A stretch of DNA of 64,000 nt. Source: Falsiroseomonas tokyonensis. GTDB lineage: Bacteria; Pseudomonadota; Alphaproteobacteria; Acetobacterales; Acetobacteraceae. Shown piece after piece: positions 1-12,174 of the stretch. Position numbers and translations under genes: made by a program. Location: contig NZ_JAFNJS010000002.1 of assembly GCF_019024325.1 (NCBI RefSeq), forward strand, positions 682,118 through 746,117, read 5' to 3'. The notes under the pieces are model-generated. The model had not been told where the DNA came from, did not search any database, and saw only the letters and a program-made list of their open reading frames with translations. How positions within the stretch are numbered: the first letter of the stretch is position 1; every line of letters starts with the position of its first letter.

Positions 1-85
1 GCTTCAGGTTCTTCTCGATCAGCCGGGCATGGCCGTCATCGTCCTCGATCATGACGATGGTGACGGCCTGGGCGGAAACATTCAT
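1..85 (-). CDS. Response regulator, N-terminal fragment (runs off window)
   Basis: The first 28 codons are visible and begin MNVSAQAVTIVMIEDDDGHA. The hydrophobic strand followed by an acidic EDDD cluster is the typical first strand and acidic pocket of a CheY-like receiver domain. The spacing of the next residues (HARLIEKNL) resembles the stand-alone receivers that pair with phytochrome-type or CHASE3 kinases. The start overlaps the stop of the upstream histidine kinase by ATGA, so the two are translationally coupled and probably form one two-component pair. The phosphoacceptor aspartate and any output domain lie outside the window. Confidence 0.75.
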   Translation of the reverse strand, partial: MNVSAQAVTIVMIEDDDGHARLIEKNLK

Positions 86-1608
86 GCGGGCTGGTCCTCC
101 AGCTGGGGTGCGCCGTTCGGATTGGACGCCGGGTCGGGCGCCGGCAGGGCATCCGGCAGCAACAGGGTGAAGACGGAGCCCTCGCCGAGGCGGGACGCCA
201 GGCGGATATCGCCGCCCATGCGGCGGGCGAGGGCGCGGGTATGGGCCAGGCCGATGCCCTCGCCCTTCTGGTCCTGCGGGCCGGAGCGGCGGAACAGTTC
301 GAAGACGCGCGCATGGTCGCGGGTTGCGATGCCGCGGCCATTATCGACCACGTCGATGGCATGCATCCCGGCCTCCCGCCGCGCCCGCACCAGGATCCGG
401 CCGGGCCGGCCGGGCTGCAGGTACTTGGTGGCGTTGTCCAGCAGGTTGCCCAGGATCTGCTCGATCGCCAGGCGATCGGTCTGCAGGGTGGGGAAAGGGG
501 GCTGCAGGCGGAGTTCGGCGCCGGCATGGTCCAGCTGGTGCTGCAGCGATCCGGAGATGCCCTCCAGCAGCCCCTGCAGCGCCACCGGCTCCGGCGTCAG
601 GCGGCGGCGACCCTCGCGGAACAGGGCCAGGATGGCGCCGATCAGCCGGTCCATGCGGTTGGTGGAGGAGCGGATGAAGCCGATCGCCTCCGGGATGTCT
701 TCCTGCACCGCGTCGCGCACCTCCTGGGTCACCAGCTGCGGCGCCTCGGACTCGGCGCGCTGCACCACTTCCCGCACCGTGCCGATGGCGGTCTCCAGCT
801 CCTGCGTGAAGCCCATGACGTTGACCAGCGGCGCGCGCAGGTCGTGCGAGACGATATAGGCGAAGCGCTGGATTTCCTCATTCGCCGCCATCAGGGACCC
901 GGTGCGTTCCTGCACCCGCTGCTCCAGGCTGGCATTGGCCCGCTGCAGCGCCGCCTGCGCCGCGCCCAGGTCGCGCGTATAGCTGCGCGCGATGCGCAGC
1001 GTGCCCAGGGTGACCAGCCCGATCACCATCAGGCCGGCGATGGCCGACCAGGTCAGCAGCCCGCCGGTGCGCTGCAGGGATTGGCTGCGCCCTGCCTGCC
1101 GCGCCAGGGTCCGCTCCTCCACGCCGTTCAGCAGCAGGCGGATCTCATCCATCAGCGCCTTGCCGCGGCCGCCGCGGACCATGGCCAGGGCCGCGTCCTG
1201 GTCGCCGGCCTGGGCCAGGCGCACCGTCTCCCTCATCTCGGCCATCTTGGCCTCGACCTGTATGCGCAGCTCCCGCTGCGGGCCAACCCGCCCGCCATCG
1301 GCGGTCACCTGGCTGGCCAGGTCGCGCAGCGCCTCGTCATAACGGGACTCGGCATCGGTGAAGGGCGCCAGGTAGGCGGGGTCGCGGGTCAGCAGGTAGC
1401 CACGCTGCCCGGTCTCGGCATCCTGCAGCACGCCCAGCAGGTCCGTGGCGGCGACCCGGATCTGCTGCGTGGCGACCACCGCGGCGGCATAGCTACGGGT
1501 TTCCTGCACCAGCCAGACGAAGGCGACGCCAAGCGCGAGCAGAAGGGCAAAGCCGAGCGCGGTCAGTGCCAGGGTGATCCGGCCGAAGGTGGCCTCTGTC
1601 CAGGTCAT
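82..1608 (-). CDS. CHASE3-domain sensor histidine kinase
   Basis: A 508-residue membrane sensor kinase. Transmembrane helices lie at about residues 11-33 and 183-205, enclosing a roughly 150-residue periplasmic region with the CHASE3-like signature DAETGQRGYLLT near residue 63. A short coiled linker follows, then a HisKA domain with phosphoacceptor H255 in SHDLRAP, and a HATPase domain with N-box NLLDNATKY (about 388-396), G1 box DNGRGI and G2 box GEGIGLAHT. All catalytic boxes are intact. It should autophosphorylate and pass phosphate to the receiver encoded immediately downstream, which overlaps it by 4 nt. The ligand cannot be read from the sequence. The ATG start gives a short cytoplasmic tail before helix 1, as expected. 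Confidence 0.9.
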   Translation of the reverse strand: MTWTEATFGRITLALTALGFALLLALGVAFVWLVQETRSYAAAVVATQQIRVAATDLLGVLQDAETGQRGYLLTRDPAYLAPFTDAESRYDEALRDLASQVTADGGRVGPQRELRIQVEAKMAEMRETVRLAQAGDQDAALAMVRGGRGKALMDEIRLLLNGVEERTLARQAGRSQSLQRTGGLLTWSAIAGLMVIGLVTLGTLRIARSYTRDLGAAQAALQRANASLEQRVQERTGSLMAANEEIQRFAYIVSHDLRAPLVNVMGFTQELETAIGTVREVVQRAESEAPQLVTQEVRDAVQEDIPEAIGFIRSSTNRMDRLIGAILALFREGRRRLTPEPVALQGLLEGISGSLQHQLDHAGAELRLQPPFPTLQTDRLAIEQILGNLLDNATKYLQPGRPGRILVRARREAGMHAIDVVDNGRGIATRDHARVFELFRRSGPQDQKGEGIGLAHTRALARRMGGDIRLASRLGEGSVFTLLLPDALPAPDPASNPNGAPQLEDQPA

Positions 1609-1869
1609 GGATCCGTTTCGGTTTCATTGCAGGAGGCCACCAAGGGCAGCCACATCGCCGGGTGTAGGGTGGCGGCACAAGAGCGCGCCTGCAACCGATC
1701 CGCTCCCGACCTTCACATGGCGGTGAGGCCAGGTCGCGGTCCCGCCTTCCGGAACCCGGGCGCTTCGCCCCCTGCCGCCACCCGCCCGGGGCGGGCATGC
1801 GGAGAGCTTCGCACCCGTCGCTACCCCCCCTATGCTGGCGGCGGAAACGGAATGCCGAGGAGCAGCAGC
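1609..1869. other. Divergent intergenic region, no gene seen
   Basis: This gap separates the minus-strand kinase from the plus-strand AceE-like gene and must hold both promoters. A weak plus-strand candidate is CTTCGC at 1807, 18 nt, then TATGCT at 1831. A good Shine-Dalgarno GAGGAG at 1857-1862 sits 7 nt before the ATG at 1870. The reading frame of the downstream gene stays open upstream across the gap and across the kinase, but nothing there looks coding. Confidence 0.4.
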
Positions 1870-4254
1870 ATGACGGTGGAACGGCCGATCCGAACCCAGG
1901 CTTCGCCCGCCGACCGCCTTCGCCTGCTGCATGCGCTGGAGCGCAAGCTGCTCTGGCTCTCGGCCTGGATGATCCACAACGCCAACCACCTGCGGCCGAA
2001 CCGGGACGGGCTGAAGGTGGGCGGGCACCAGGCCTCCTGCGCCTCCTCCGTCTCCATCCTGGCGGCGCTGTATTTCGAGATCCTGCGGCCGCAGGACCGG
2101 GTGGCGGTGAAGCCGCATGCGGGGCCGGTCTTCCATGCCATCAACTACCTGCTCGGCCGCCAGGACCGGGAGAAGCTGGCCACCCTGCGCCAGTTCGGCG
2201 GCATCCAGCCCTATCCCTCCCGCGTCAAGGACGGGGCGGAGGTGGATTTCTCCACCGGCTCCGTCGGCCTCGGCGTCGCGCTGACCAGTTTTGGCAGCCT
2301 GGTGCAGGACTATGTGCGCCTGCATGGGCTGGGGCGGCCGGAGCTTCCGGCCGGGCGGCATGTGGCGATCGTCGGCGATGCGGAGCTGGACGAGGGCAAT
2401 ATCTACGAGGCGCTGCTGGAAGGCTGGAAGCACGACGTCCGCAATGTCTGGTGGGTGGTGGACTACAACCGCCAGAGCCTGGACAGCGTGGTGCCGGACC
2501 GGCTGTTCGGCCGGATCGAGGGGCTGTTCCGCGACATGGGGTGGAACGTCGTCACCCTGAAATACGGCCGCAAGCTGGAAGCCGCATTCGCGCGGGAGGA
2601 TGGGGAGGCGCTGCGCCGCTGGATCGACGACTGCCCGAACAGCCTCTATGCCGCGCTGACCTTCCAGGGCGGCGCCGCCTTCCGCCGGGCCATCCTGGCC
2701 GAGCTCGGCCGCATCGAGGGGGTGCGCGCCATCATCGACCCGCTGGACGATGACGAGCTGGCGGCGCTGATGACGAACCTCGGCGGCCATGACATCGAGA
2801 CGCTGACCGAGGCTTTTCGGGCCGCGGATGCCGAGGGCGACCAGCCGACCTGCTTCATCGCCTATACCATCAAGGGCATGGGCCTGCCTTTTGCGGGGCA
2901 CAAGGACAACCATGCGGGCCTGATGACCAAGGAGCAAATGGCGACCTTCCGGCAGGCCATGGGCATCCGCGATGGCCATGAGTGGGATCGGTTCGAGGGC
3001 CTGGACATCCCGGAGGCCGAATTGCAGGCCTTTCTCGCCAGCCTTCCCTTCGCCCAGCCCCTGGCGCCGGAAGGGCGGCAACTGCGGTCTGAGACCATCC
3101 CGGTGCCCGCCACCCTGCCGGCGCCGCGCATCCCGCCGGGGCGGATGATGTCCACCCAGGGCGCCTTCGGCGAGATCCTGGCGGAGATCGGCCGCGGCCA
3201 GGGGGAGAATGCGGCGCTGGCCGAGCGGATCGTCACCACCAGCCCGGATGTCACCGTCTCCACCAATCTCGGCCCCTGGGTGAACCGGCGGGGGATCTTC
3301 GACCGCCACCTGAAGAATGACGTCTTTCGGGATGCCAAGCTGGCCTCGGCGCAGCGCTGGGGCATGGGGCCGGAGGGGCAGCATATCGAGCTGGGCATCG
3401 CCGAGCAGAACCTGTTCCTGCTGCTCGGCGCGCTGGGGCTGTCCCATTCCCTTTATGGCGCAAGGCTGCTGCCGGTGGGGACGGTCTATGATCCCTTCGT
3501 CAACCGCGGCCTCGATGCGCTGATCTACGGCTGCTACCAGGATGCGCGGTTTCTTCTGGTTTCAACGCCCTCCGGGCTGACCCTCGCGCCGGAAGGCGGC
3601 CAGCATCAGTCGGTCAATACGCCGCTGATCGGAATCGCCCAGGACCGGCTGATGGCCTATGAACCGGCCTATGCAGATGAGCTCGCGATCCTGATGCGCT
3701 TCGCCTTCGACCACATGCAGAAGCCCGACGGCAGCGCCGTCTGGCTTCGCCTGTCCACCCGCGCTTTGGCGCAGCCGGAACGCCGGCTGGACCCGGCCGG
3801 CGTCATCGCCGGCGGCTATTGGCTGGTGCCGCCCGGGCCAGGCGCCAAGCTCGCCATCGCCTATCAGGGGCCGATCGCGCCGGAGGTACGGGAGGCCTTC
3901 GACGCGGTGCGGGAGGATGTGCCCGATGCCGGGCTGCTCGCCGTGACCAGCCCGGACCGGCTGCAGGCCGGCTGGCTGGAAAGCCGGCGCCAGGCGCGAC
4001 AGGGCAGGGGCGCCGCCCCCTCCGCCATCGAGGCGCTGCTCGCGCCGCTGGACCGCGACGCCGCCCTCGTCACCATCCTGGACGGCCATCCGGCGGCGCA
4101 TGCCTGGCTGGGTGCCGTGCGCGGCCAGCGCGTGGTGCCGCTGGGCGTCGACCGATTCGGCCAGGCCGGCGACCTTCCGGACCTCTATGCCGCCTATGGG
4201 CTGGACGCCGCCGCCATCCTGGATGCCTGCGCCGCCGCGGTGCTCGGCCAATGA
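1870..4254 (+). CDS. AceE-like (homodimeric pyruvate dehydrogenase E1-type) thiamine-diphosphate enzyme
   Basis: A 794-residue transketolase-superfamily protein. The N-terminal half holds a TPP/Mg site: GD at 169-170 (IVGDAELDEGNIYEA) and N200 in VVDYNRQSLD, matching the GDxEMDE...NLQRLDG pattern of AceE better than transketolase or DXS. The pyrimidine-domain half carries HIELGIAEQNLFLLLGALG and then STPSGLTLAPEGGQHQSV, which parallels the GTSGRTTLNGEGLQHEDG loop of AceE. The length lies between transketolase (about 660) and AceE (about 887). It probably decarboxylates a 2-oxo acid, but the substrate is not determinable. No E2 or E3 gene is nearby. Its stop overlaps the next gene by ATGA. Start chosen from the GAGGAG at 1857. 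Family membership is firm; the exact reaction is inference. Confidence 0.75.
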   Translation: MTVERPIRTQASPADRLRLLHALERKLLWLSAWMIHNANHLRPNRDGLKVGGHQASCASSVSILAALYFEILRPQDRVAVKPHAGPVFHAINYLLGRQDREKLATLRQFGGIQPYPSRVKDGAEVDFSTGSVGLGVALTSFGSLVQDYVRLHGLGRPELPAGRHVAIVGDAELDEGNIYEALLEGWKHDVRNVWWVVDYNRQSLDSVVPDRLFGRIEGLFRDMGWNVVTLKYGRKLEAAFAREDGEALRRWIDDCPNSLYAALTFQGGAAFRRAILAELGRIEGVRAIIDPLDDDELAALMTNLGGHDIETLTEAFRAADAEGDQPTCFIAYTIKGMGLPFAGHKDNHAGLMTKEQMATFRQAMGIRDGHEWDRFEGLDIPEAELQAFLASLPFAQPLAPEGRQLRSETIPVPATLPAPRIPPGRMMSTQGAFGEILAEIGRGQGENAALAERIVTTSPDVTVSTNLGPWVNRRGIFDRHLKNDVFRDAKLASAQRWGMGPEGQHIELGIAEQNLFLLLGALGLSHSLYGARLLPVGTVYDPFVNRGLDALIYGCYQDARFLLVSTPSGLTLAPEGGQHQSVNTPLIGIAQDRLMAYEPAYADELAILMRFAFDHMQKPDGSAVWLRLSTRALAQPERRLDPAGVIAGGYWLVPPGPGAKLAIAYQGPIAPEVREAFDAVREDVPDAGLLAVTSPDRLQAGWLESRRQARQGRGAAPSAIEALLAPLDRDAALVTILDGHPAAHAWLGAVRGQRVVPLGVDRFGQAGDLPDLYAAYGLDAAAILDACAAAVLGQ

Positions 4255-5300
4255 GCCTGACCCGTCCACCCCAGCCGCCTCAGGCCCGCCCCGCCGCGCC
4301 GCAGGCGACGCCGGAAGATGTCCGCGCCGCCTATCGCATGCTGCTGGGCCGGGAGCCGGAGAACGAGGCGGTGGTGCTGCGCCACTTGGCCAGCAAGCCG
4401 ACGCGGGCGGAGCTGCGCGCCCGATTCGTGAAGTCCGACGAATTCCGCCGCTTCCTCAAGCAGGTTGAGGGGCCGCGCACCGTTTCCACCGCCATGCCGC
4501 TCGCGCCCGACCCGGTGCCGGTGGAGGTGCATGCGGAAGGCCCCCGCCTGGCCGCGATGCTGCAGCGGGTGGGCAGCTACTGGGCCCGCGTGGGACAGGA
4601 GGCGCCGCATTGGTCCGTGCTGACCAATGACCGCTTCCGGCCGGAGAATATCGCCGAGAACCGCAAGGCCTTCTATGCGACCGGCGCCGGCGACCTCGAC
4701 CTGGTGCGCCGCCTGCTGGCCCGGCACGGGATCGACCCCGCCAGCCTTCCGCGCTGCCTGGAATATGGCTGCGGCGTTGGCCGCGCCACGCTGGCGCTGG
4801 CCAGCCTGTTCCAGACCGTGGTCGGCTGCGACATCTCCCAGCCGCATCTGGACCTGGCCCAGCGCGAGGCGGAGCAGCGGGGCCTCACCAATATCCGCTG
4901 GCACGCCAGCACCATGCAGGGCCCGATGCCGAGCGGGCAGTGGGATCTCTGGTACAGCCGCATCGTGCTGCAGCACAATCCGCCGCCGGTCATCGCGCAT
5001 CTGCTGCGCCTGGCCTTCGCCGGCCTGGCGCCGGGCGGGGTGGCCATCTTCCAGGTGCCGACCCACCGCAACGGCTACGCCTTCGCGATCGACACCTATA
5101 TGGCGGCGACCGGCGCGGCGGACATGGAGATGCACATGCTGCCCCAGCGCGAGGTCTTTGCCCTGGCGGCGGCGGCGGGGCTGGAGGTGCTGGAGGTGCG
5201 GGAGGATGCCCATGTGGTGACCTCCGACCCGACGCTCTGGCTGTCCAATATGTTCGTCCTCCGCCGGCCGGGCTTGGCGACGGCGCCGATGGCGGGATAG
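4251..5300 (+). CDS. Class I SAM-dependent methyltransferase with DUF4214-like N-terminal segment
   Basis: A 349-residue protein. Residues about 20-70 (PEDVRAAYRMLLGREPENE... FVKSDEFRRFL) resemble the short helical DUF4214-type repeat found in many surface-glycan enzymes. A Rossmann methyltransferase domain follows, with motif I LEYGCGVGRAT at 170-180, an acidic strand-2 end at VVGCDIS, and a DLWYSRIVLQH segment in the position of motif IV. The substrate is unknown. Coupling to the AceE-like gene by a 4-nt overlap implies co-expression and perhaps a shared pathway. The DUF4214-like segment hints at glycan or lipid modification, but that is inference. Confidence 0.8.
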   Translation: MSLTRPPQPPQARPAAPQATPEDVRAAYRMLLGREPENEAVVLRHLASKPTRAELRARFVKSDEFRRFLKQVEGPRTVSTAMPLAPDPVPVEVHAEGPRLAAMLQRVGSYWARVGQEAPHWSVLTNDRFRPENIAENRKAFYATGAGDLDLVRRLLARHGIDPASLPRCLEYGCGVGRATLALASLFQTVVGCDISQPHLDLAQREAEQRGLTNIRWHASTMQGPMPSGQWDLWYSRIVLQHNPPPVIAHLLRLAFAGLAPGGVAIFQVPTHRNGYAFAIDTYMAATGAADMEMHMLPQREVFALAAAAGLEVLEVREDAHVVTSDPTLWLSNMFVLRRPGLATAPMAG

Positions 5301-5312
5301 GTAGCCACCGGC

Positions 5313-5393
5313 GCGGGCGTGGTGGAACGGTAGACACGCTGGTTTTAGGTACCAGTGGCGCAAGCCATGGGGGTTCGAGTCCCTCCGCCCGCA
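5313..5393 (+). tRNA. tRNA-Leu (anticodon UAG)
   Basis: Cloverleaf read by eye. Acceptor GCGGGCG (5313-5319) pairs with CGCCCGC (5386-5392), discriminator A. The anticodon stem CTGGT/ACCAG encloses loop TTTAGGT with anticodon TAG, and there is a long class II variable arm TGGCGCAAGCCA, as expected for leucine. T loop GGTTCGAGTCC is present. CCA is not encoded. It starts 13 nt after the methyltransferase stop. Confidence 0.95.
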
Positions 5394-5448
5394 GGTCCCA
5401 CCGGGGCCGCCCGGCGCCGCCATAGGCCCGGTTTCAGGCCATCGCCCA

Positions 5449-5477
5449 TTGCCCCGCGCGCCCTTGGGCGGTAACGG
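5449..5477 (+). promoter_or_regulatory. Candidate sigma-70-type promoter for tig
   Basis: TTGCCC, a 17-nt spacer and TAACGG, ending about 60 nt before the tig start. The spacing is right but the hexamers are imperfect, and high-GC sequence gives such matches often. Confidence 0.35.
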
Positions 5478-5538
5478 GGCGGGCCTCAAAGCGTCTTGCG
5501 CCCGTCATGGGCGCCTCCATGCACGAAGAAGGTCAGAA

Positions 5539-6885
5539 ATGCAGGTCACCGAGCTTCCCGCCGAGGGGCTGAAAAGGACGTTCCAGGTCGTCGTCCCGGC
5601 CGCGAGCCTGGCCGAGAAGCGCGAGAAGCGCCTGAAGGAGCTGGGCGCCGACCTGCGCCTGCCCGGCTTCCGCCCCGGCAAGGTGCCCACCGCCGTGGTC
5701 AAGCAGCGCTACGGTCAGGCCGTAGCCGGCGAGGTGCTGGAACAGTCGGTGGATGACGCGACGCGCCAGGTGATCGCCGATCGCGGCCTGCGGCCGGCCA
5801 TGCAGCCGAAGATCGAGCTGGTGAACTACAGCGAGGGCGCCGACCTCGAATACAAGATCGACCTCGAGCTGCTGCCCGAGATCCCGATGCCCGACTTCGC
5901 CTCGATCGCGCTGGACCGGCAGAAGGCGACGCCGGGCGATGCCGAGATCGACGCCTTCCTGGCCACCATGGCCGGCCGCCTGGCCGAGCTGGAGGACGTG
6001 GCCGAGGCGCGCCCGGCCGCCAAGGGCGAGATGCTGGTGGTGGACTTCGAGGGCCGCACCAAGAACGAGGATGGCACCCTGTCCGAGCCCTTCCCGGGCG
6101 GCACCGCCACCGACACCCCCATCGAGGTGGCCGGCGAGGGCTTCATCCCCGGCTTCACCGAGCAGCTGGAGGGCATGGCGCCGGGCGAGAAGAAGGAGAT
6201 CAACGTCTCCTTCCCCGCCGAATACGGCTCCGCCGCCCTGGCCGGCAAGGATGCGGTCTTCGCCATCAACGCCAAGGCGCTGAAGGTGAAGAAGCTGCCG
6301 GCGATGGACGACGACTTCGCTAAGAAGCTCGGCCTGGAGGACATCGCCAGCCTGCGCGCCAAGGTGGCCGAGAACCTGCAGGGCGAATATGACGGCCTGG
6401 CCCGGATGAAGGTGAAGCGCGCCCTGCTGGACGCGCTGGCCGAGAAGGCCGTGTTCGAAGTGCCGCCCGGCATGGTCGAGGGCGAATTCGCCCAGATCTG
6501 GCAGCGCGTCGAGCAGGACCTGAAGGCCGGCCGGCTGGATGCCGATGACCAGGGCAAGGACGAGGAGACGCTGAAGGCGGACTACCGCGCGATTGCGGAG
6601 CGCCGCATCCGCCTCGGCCTGCTGTTGTCCGAGATCGGCCGCACCAACAACATCCAGGTCACCAATGAGGAGCTGACCGGCGCGATGCGCCAGGAAGCCT
6701 CCCGCTATCCGGGCCAGGAGAAGCAGGTGCTGGAGTATTTCCGCAAGAACCCGCAGGCGATCGAGAGCCTGCGCGCGCCGATCTTCGAGGAGAAGGTGGT
6801 CGATTTCGTGCTGGAGCTGGCCAAGGTGACCGACCATCAGGTCGAGCCCGCGGCGCTGACGGCGCAGGACGACGCGGCGGCCTGA
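5539..6885 (+). CDS. tig: Trigger factor, ribosome-associated chaperone and peptidyl-prolyl isomerase
   Basis: A 448-residue protein of full family length. The N-terminal ribosome-binding domain holds the loop GFRPGKVP that docks at ribosomal protein L23. The middle FKBP-type isomerase domain contains DFEGRTKNEDG and FIPGFTEQLEGMAPGE. The C-terminal region is helical and substrate-binding. It cradles nascent chains at the exit tunnel. Start chosen at ATG 5539 because MQVTEL is the family N-terminus and AAGAAGG lies just upstream. It opens the conserved tig-clpP-clpX-lon block, but a terminator separates it from clpP. Confidence 0.97.
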   Translation: MQVTELPAEGLKRTFQVVVPAASLAEKREKRLKELGADLRLPGFRPGKVPTAVVKQRYGQAVAGEVLEQSVDDATRQVIADRGLRPAMQPKIELVNYSEGADLEYKIDLELLPEIPMPDFASIALDRQKATPGDAEIDAFLATMAGRLAELEDVAEARPAAKGEMLVVDFEGRTKNEDGTLSEPFPGGTATDTPIEVAGEGFIPGFTEQLEGMAPGEKKEINVSFPAEYGSAALAGKDAVFAINAKALKVKKLPAMDDDFAKKLGLEDIASLRAKVAENLQGEYDGLARMKVKRALLDALAEKAVFEVPPGMVEGEFAQIWQRVEQDLKAGRLDADDQGKDEETLKADYRAIAERRIRLGLLLSEIGRTNNIQVTNEELTGAMRQEASRYPGQEKQVLEYFRKNPQAIESLRAPIFEEKVVDFVLELAKVTDHQVEPAALTAQDDAAA

Positions 6886-6921
6886 GGGTGGCCGTCCGGG
6901 GCTGCCGGACCGATTGGTTGC

Positions 6922-6960
6922 ACGGGGCGGCGCCATCCAGGCTCCGCCCCGTTGCTGTTT
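6922..6960 (+). terminator. Intrinsic terminator after tig
   Basis: A perfect 9-bp stem, ACGGGGCGG (6922-6930) with CCGCCCCGT (6944-6952), has a 13-nt loop and is followed by TTGCTGTTT. It lies 37 nt after the tig stop. Confidence 0.7.
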
Positions 6961-7051
6961 CCGGCCGGGCGGCGCCCTTGCCTTCGCCCGCCCGGCACCC
7001 CAGTTCCGGCCGCCGGTCGGGGCCTTGGGACTGGGGGCCGTCCGGGGGGGG

Positions 7052-7080
7052 CTTTGCGGTTCGCGCGGCTTTCCCCATCT
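7052..7080 (+). promoter_or_regulatory. Candidate heat-shock (RpoH-type) promoter for clpP
   Basis: CTTTGC, a 15-nt spacer and CCCCATCT resemble the RpoH pattern (CTTGAA, 13-17 nt, CCCCATNT). The position, about 100 nt before clpP and after the tig terminator, fits. One mismatch falls in the core CTTG. This is inferred from pattern only. Confidence 0.4.
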
Positions 7081-7179
7081 TAAAGGGAATGGCAGAGATT
7101 CGCTGTCAGGCTGGGGCCAGGCGCCTCCGCCATGGGATTGCGCCCAGGCCGGCGACGGACGGGCATGAAAGGGACCACC

Positions 7180-7821
<642 letters not shown>

Positions 7822-7835
7822 GGGCCCTCGGGCTG

Positions 7836-7858
7836 CGGTGCGGCGGCTTGCCGCACCG
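7836..7858 (+). terminator. Stem-loop after clpP (partial terminator or 3'-end hairpin)
   Basis: A perfect 9-bp stem CGGTGCGGC/GCCGCACCG closes a GGCTT loop 15 nt after the clpP stop. No T-run follows, but a second small hairpin CCCCC-GGTT-GGGGG begins at 7862. It may stabilise clpP mRNA or attenuate read-through to clpX. Confidence 0.45.
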
Positions 7859-8008
7859 TGACCCCCGGTTGGGGGACCCGAAGGGTTGCACTTTCCCCCG
7901 CGTGGATGCGGGGCTACACTTCTTTGTTTCCCGCCCCCCAGCCGGGGGGCAGGCATCCCGGTCCGTCAGCCTGCGAGGCGGCCGCGGCTTGAGGCTTTCG
8001 GAGCGCGC

Positions 8009-9265
8009 ATGAGCAAGTCCGGCGACTCGAAGAACACCCTGTATTGCTCGTTCTGCGGCAAGTCGCAGCACGAGGTCCGGAAGCTGATCGCCGGGCCCAC
8101 CGTGTTCATCTGCGATGAATGCGTCGAGCTTTGCATGGACATCATCCGCGAGGAGCACAAGACGCACCTCGTGAAGTCCCGCGATGGCGTGCCCACGCCG
8201 CGCGAGATCTGCAAGGTGCTGGATGATTACGTGATCGGCCAGGACCACGCCAAGAAGGTTCTCTCGGTCGCGGTGCACAACCACTACAAGCGCCTGGCCC
8301 ATGGGGCCAAGGCGGGCGAGGTGGAGATCGCCAAGTCCAATATCATGCTGATCGGCCCCACCGGGTCGGGCAAGACGCTGCTGGCGCAGACGCTCGCCCG
8401 CATCCTCGACGTGCCTTTCACCATGGCGGATGCCACCACCCTGACCGAGGCCGGCTATGTCGGCGAGGATGTGGAGAACATCATCCTCAAGCTGCTGCAG
8501 GCCGCGGACTACAATGTGGAGCGGGCGCAGCGCGGCATCGTCTATATCGACGAGGTCGACAAGATCAGCCGCAAGTCGGACAACCCGAGCATCACCCGTG
8601 ACGTGTCCGGCGAGGGTGTGCAGCAGGCGCTGCTGAAGATCATGGAAGGCACGGTCGCCTCCGTCCCGCCGCAGGGCGGCCGGAAGCATCCGCAGCAGGA
8701 ATTCCTGCAGGTGGACACGACCAATATCCTGTTCATCTGCGGCGGCGCCTTCGCGGGGCTTGAGAAGATCATCGGCGCCCGCGGCAAGGGTTCCGGCATC
8801 GGCTTCGGCTCCGAGGTTCGCGCGCCGGATGAGCGGCGCACGGGTGCTATCCTCAAGGAAGTCGAGCCCGAGGACCTGCTGAAGTTCGGCCTGATCCCGG
8901 AATTCATCGGCCGCCTGCCCGTGGTGGCGACGCTGGAGGATCTGGATGAGAAGGCGCTCATCGAGATCCTGACCAAGCCGAAGAACGCGCTGGTAAAACA
9001 GTATCAGCGGCTGTTCGAGATGGAGGGCGCCAAGCTCACCTTCACCGAGGATGCGATGAAGTCCGTCGCGGCGCGGGCCATCCAGCGCCGCACCGGCGCG
9101 CGCGGCCTGCGCTCCATCATGGAGTCGATCCTGCTCGGCACCATGTTCGACCTGCCCGGCCTCGAGGATATCGAGGAGGTGGTGGTGAACCGGGAGGTGG
9201 CCGAGGGCCGCGCGAGCCCGCTGTTCATCTACGGTGAACGCCCCGCGGAGCAATCTGCAGGGTGA
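8009..9265 (+). CDS. clpX: ATP-dependent Clp protease ATP-binding subunit ClpX
   Basis: A 418-residue AAA+ unfoldase. The N-terminal zinc-binding domain has CSFCGK and CDECVELC. Walker A is [10 protein letters not shown], Walker [10 protein letters not shown], the sensor-2 region [11 protein letters not shown], and the ClpP-docking loop contains the IGF tripeptide in GKGSGIGFG. It should form a hexamer that feeds substrates into ClpP encoded upstream. Start at ATG 8009 gives the family N-terminus [18 protein letters not shown] and has a GGAG 5 nt upstream. Confidence 0.97.
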   Translation: MSKSGDSKNTLYCSFCGKSQHEVRKLIAGPTVFICDECVELCMDIIREEHKTHLVKSRDGVPTPREICKVLDDYVIGQDHAKKVLSVAVHNHYKRLAHGAKAGEVEIAKSNIMLIGPTGSGKTLLAQTLARILDVPFTMADATTLTEAGYVGEDVENIILKLLQAADYNVERAQRGIVYIDEVDKISRKSDNPSITRDVSGEGVQQALLKIMEGTVASVPPQGGRKHPQQEFLQVDTTNILFICGGAFAGLEKIIGARGKGSGIGFGSEVRAPDERRTGAILKEVEPEDLLKFGLIPEFIGRLPVVATLEDLDEKALIEILTKPKNALVKQYQRLFEMEGAKLTFTEDAMKSVAARAIQRRTGARGLRSIMESILLGTMFDLPGLEDIEEVVVNREVAEGRASPLFIYGERPAEQSAG

Positions 9266-9324
9266 GGCTGCGGATGGCTTCCCTGGCATGAGGACCCCCG
9301 CCCGGCATCCGCGTGGGGGCGCGC

Positions 9325-9353
9325 CTTGTGGTGGTGGGGAAGGGGGGCCATCT
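9325..9353 (+). promoter_or_regulatory. Candidate heat-shock (RpoH-type) promoter for lon
   Basis: CTTGTG, a 15-nt spacer and GGCCATCT lie about 100 nt before lon. The CTTG core and the CATCT core match the RpoH pattern, and the spacer length equals that of the clpP candidate. A separate AT-rich TTTTGATAATCC follows at 9355 but lacks a -35 at the right distance. Confidence 0.4.
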
Positions 9354-9456
9354 GTTTTGATAATCCCGTGGCGCCGGGAGCCGTGCCGATAACCAGGCGC
9401 CCATGTGGGCCGCCTGGGGGCGGCTACCGCGCCGATCGTCCAAAGTGAGGTCCGAT

Positions 9457-11877
<2,421 letters not shown>

Positions 11878-11903
11878 ATCGGCCTTCTGGACCTTGAGCA
11901 GAG

Positions 11904-11940
11904 GGGCGCGCATCGGGCTGATGCGCGCCCTTTTCCTTTG
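11904..11940 (+). terminator. Intrinsic terminator after lon
   Basis: A perfect 11-bp stem GGGCGCGCATC/GATGCGCGCCC with a 5-nt loop is followed directly by TTTTCCTTT, 26 nt after the lon stop. This is a textbook rho-independent terminator. Confidence 0.9.
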
Positions 11941-12074
11941 CGGGCCTCGTCTCTTTCTGGCGCCCGGCGCCGTGTTTCCGGACGGATCAGGAAGGGCAGG
12001 TGGCGAGGGCTGGCTTTTCCACCGAATCTTCGGCACGAAGCGCGGAACGGGGCCGGGAATCGGGGCTGGTGGCG

Positions 12075-12104
12075 TTGACGGGGCTGAAAGCCGCCTCCTA
12101 GTGT
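12075..12104 (+). promoter_or_regulatory. Candidate promoter for hup
   Basis: TTGACG, an 18-nt spacer and TAGTGT lie about 70 nt before the hup start and after the lon terminator. The -35 matches five of six consensus bases. Confidence 0.55.
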
Positions 12105-12174
12105 GCCGCCATAGCGGGGCGTGATTCGGGCCCGTTCCATCAGCCATGCACAGGAACCTGAAGGGGGCTCCCAT

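Noticed and set aside
241-1869. Open frame continuous with the AceE-like gene across the histidine kinase
   Set aside because: It is the antisense shadow of the kinase in high-GC DNA. The real start at 1870 has a Shine-Dalgarno and a family-like N-terminus.
1870-4254. Transketolase or DXP synthase
   Set aside because: The length, the AELDEGNIYEA/VDYNRQSLD motif and the PSGLTLAPEGGQHQ loop align better with AceE-type E1.
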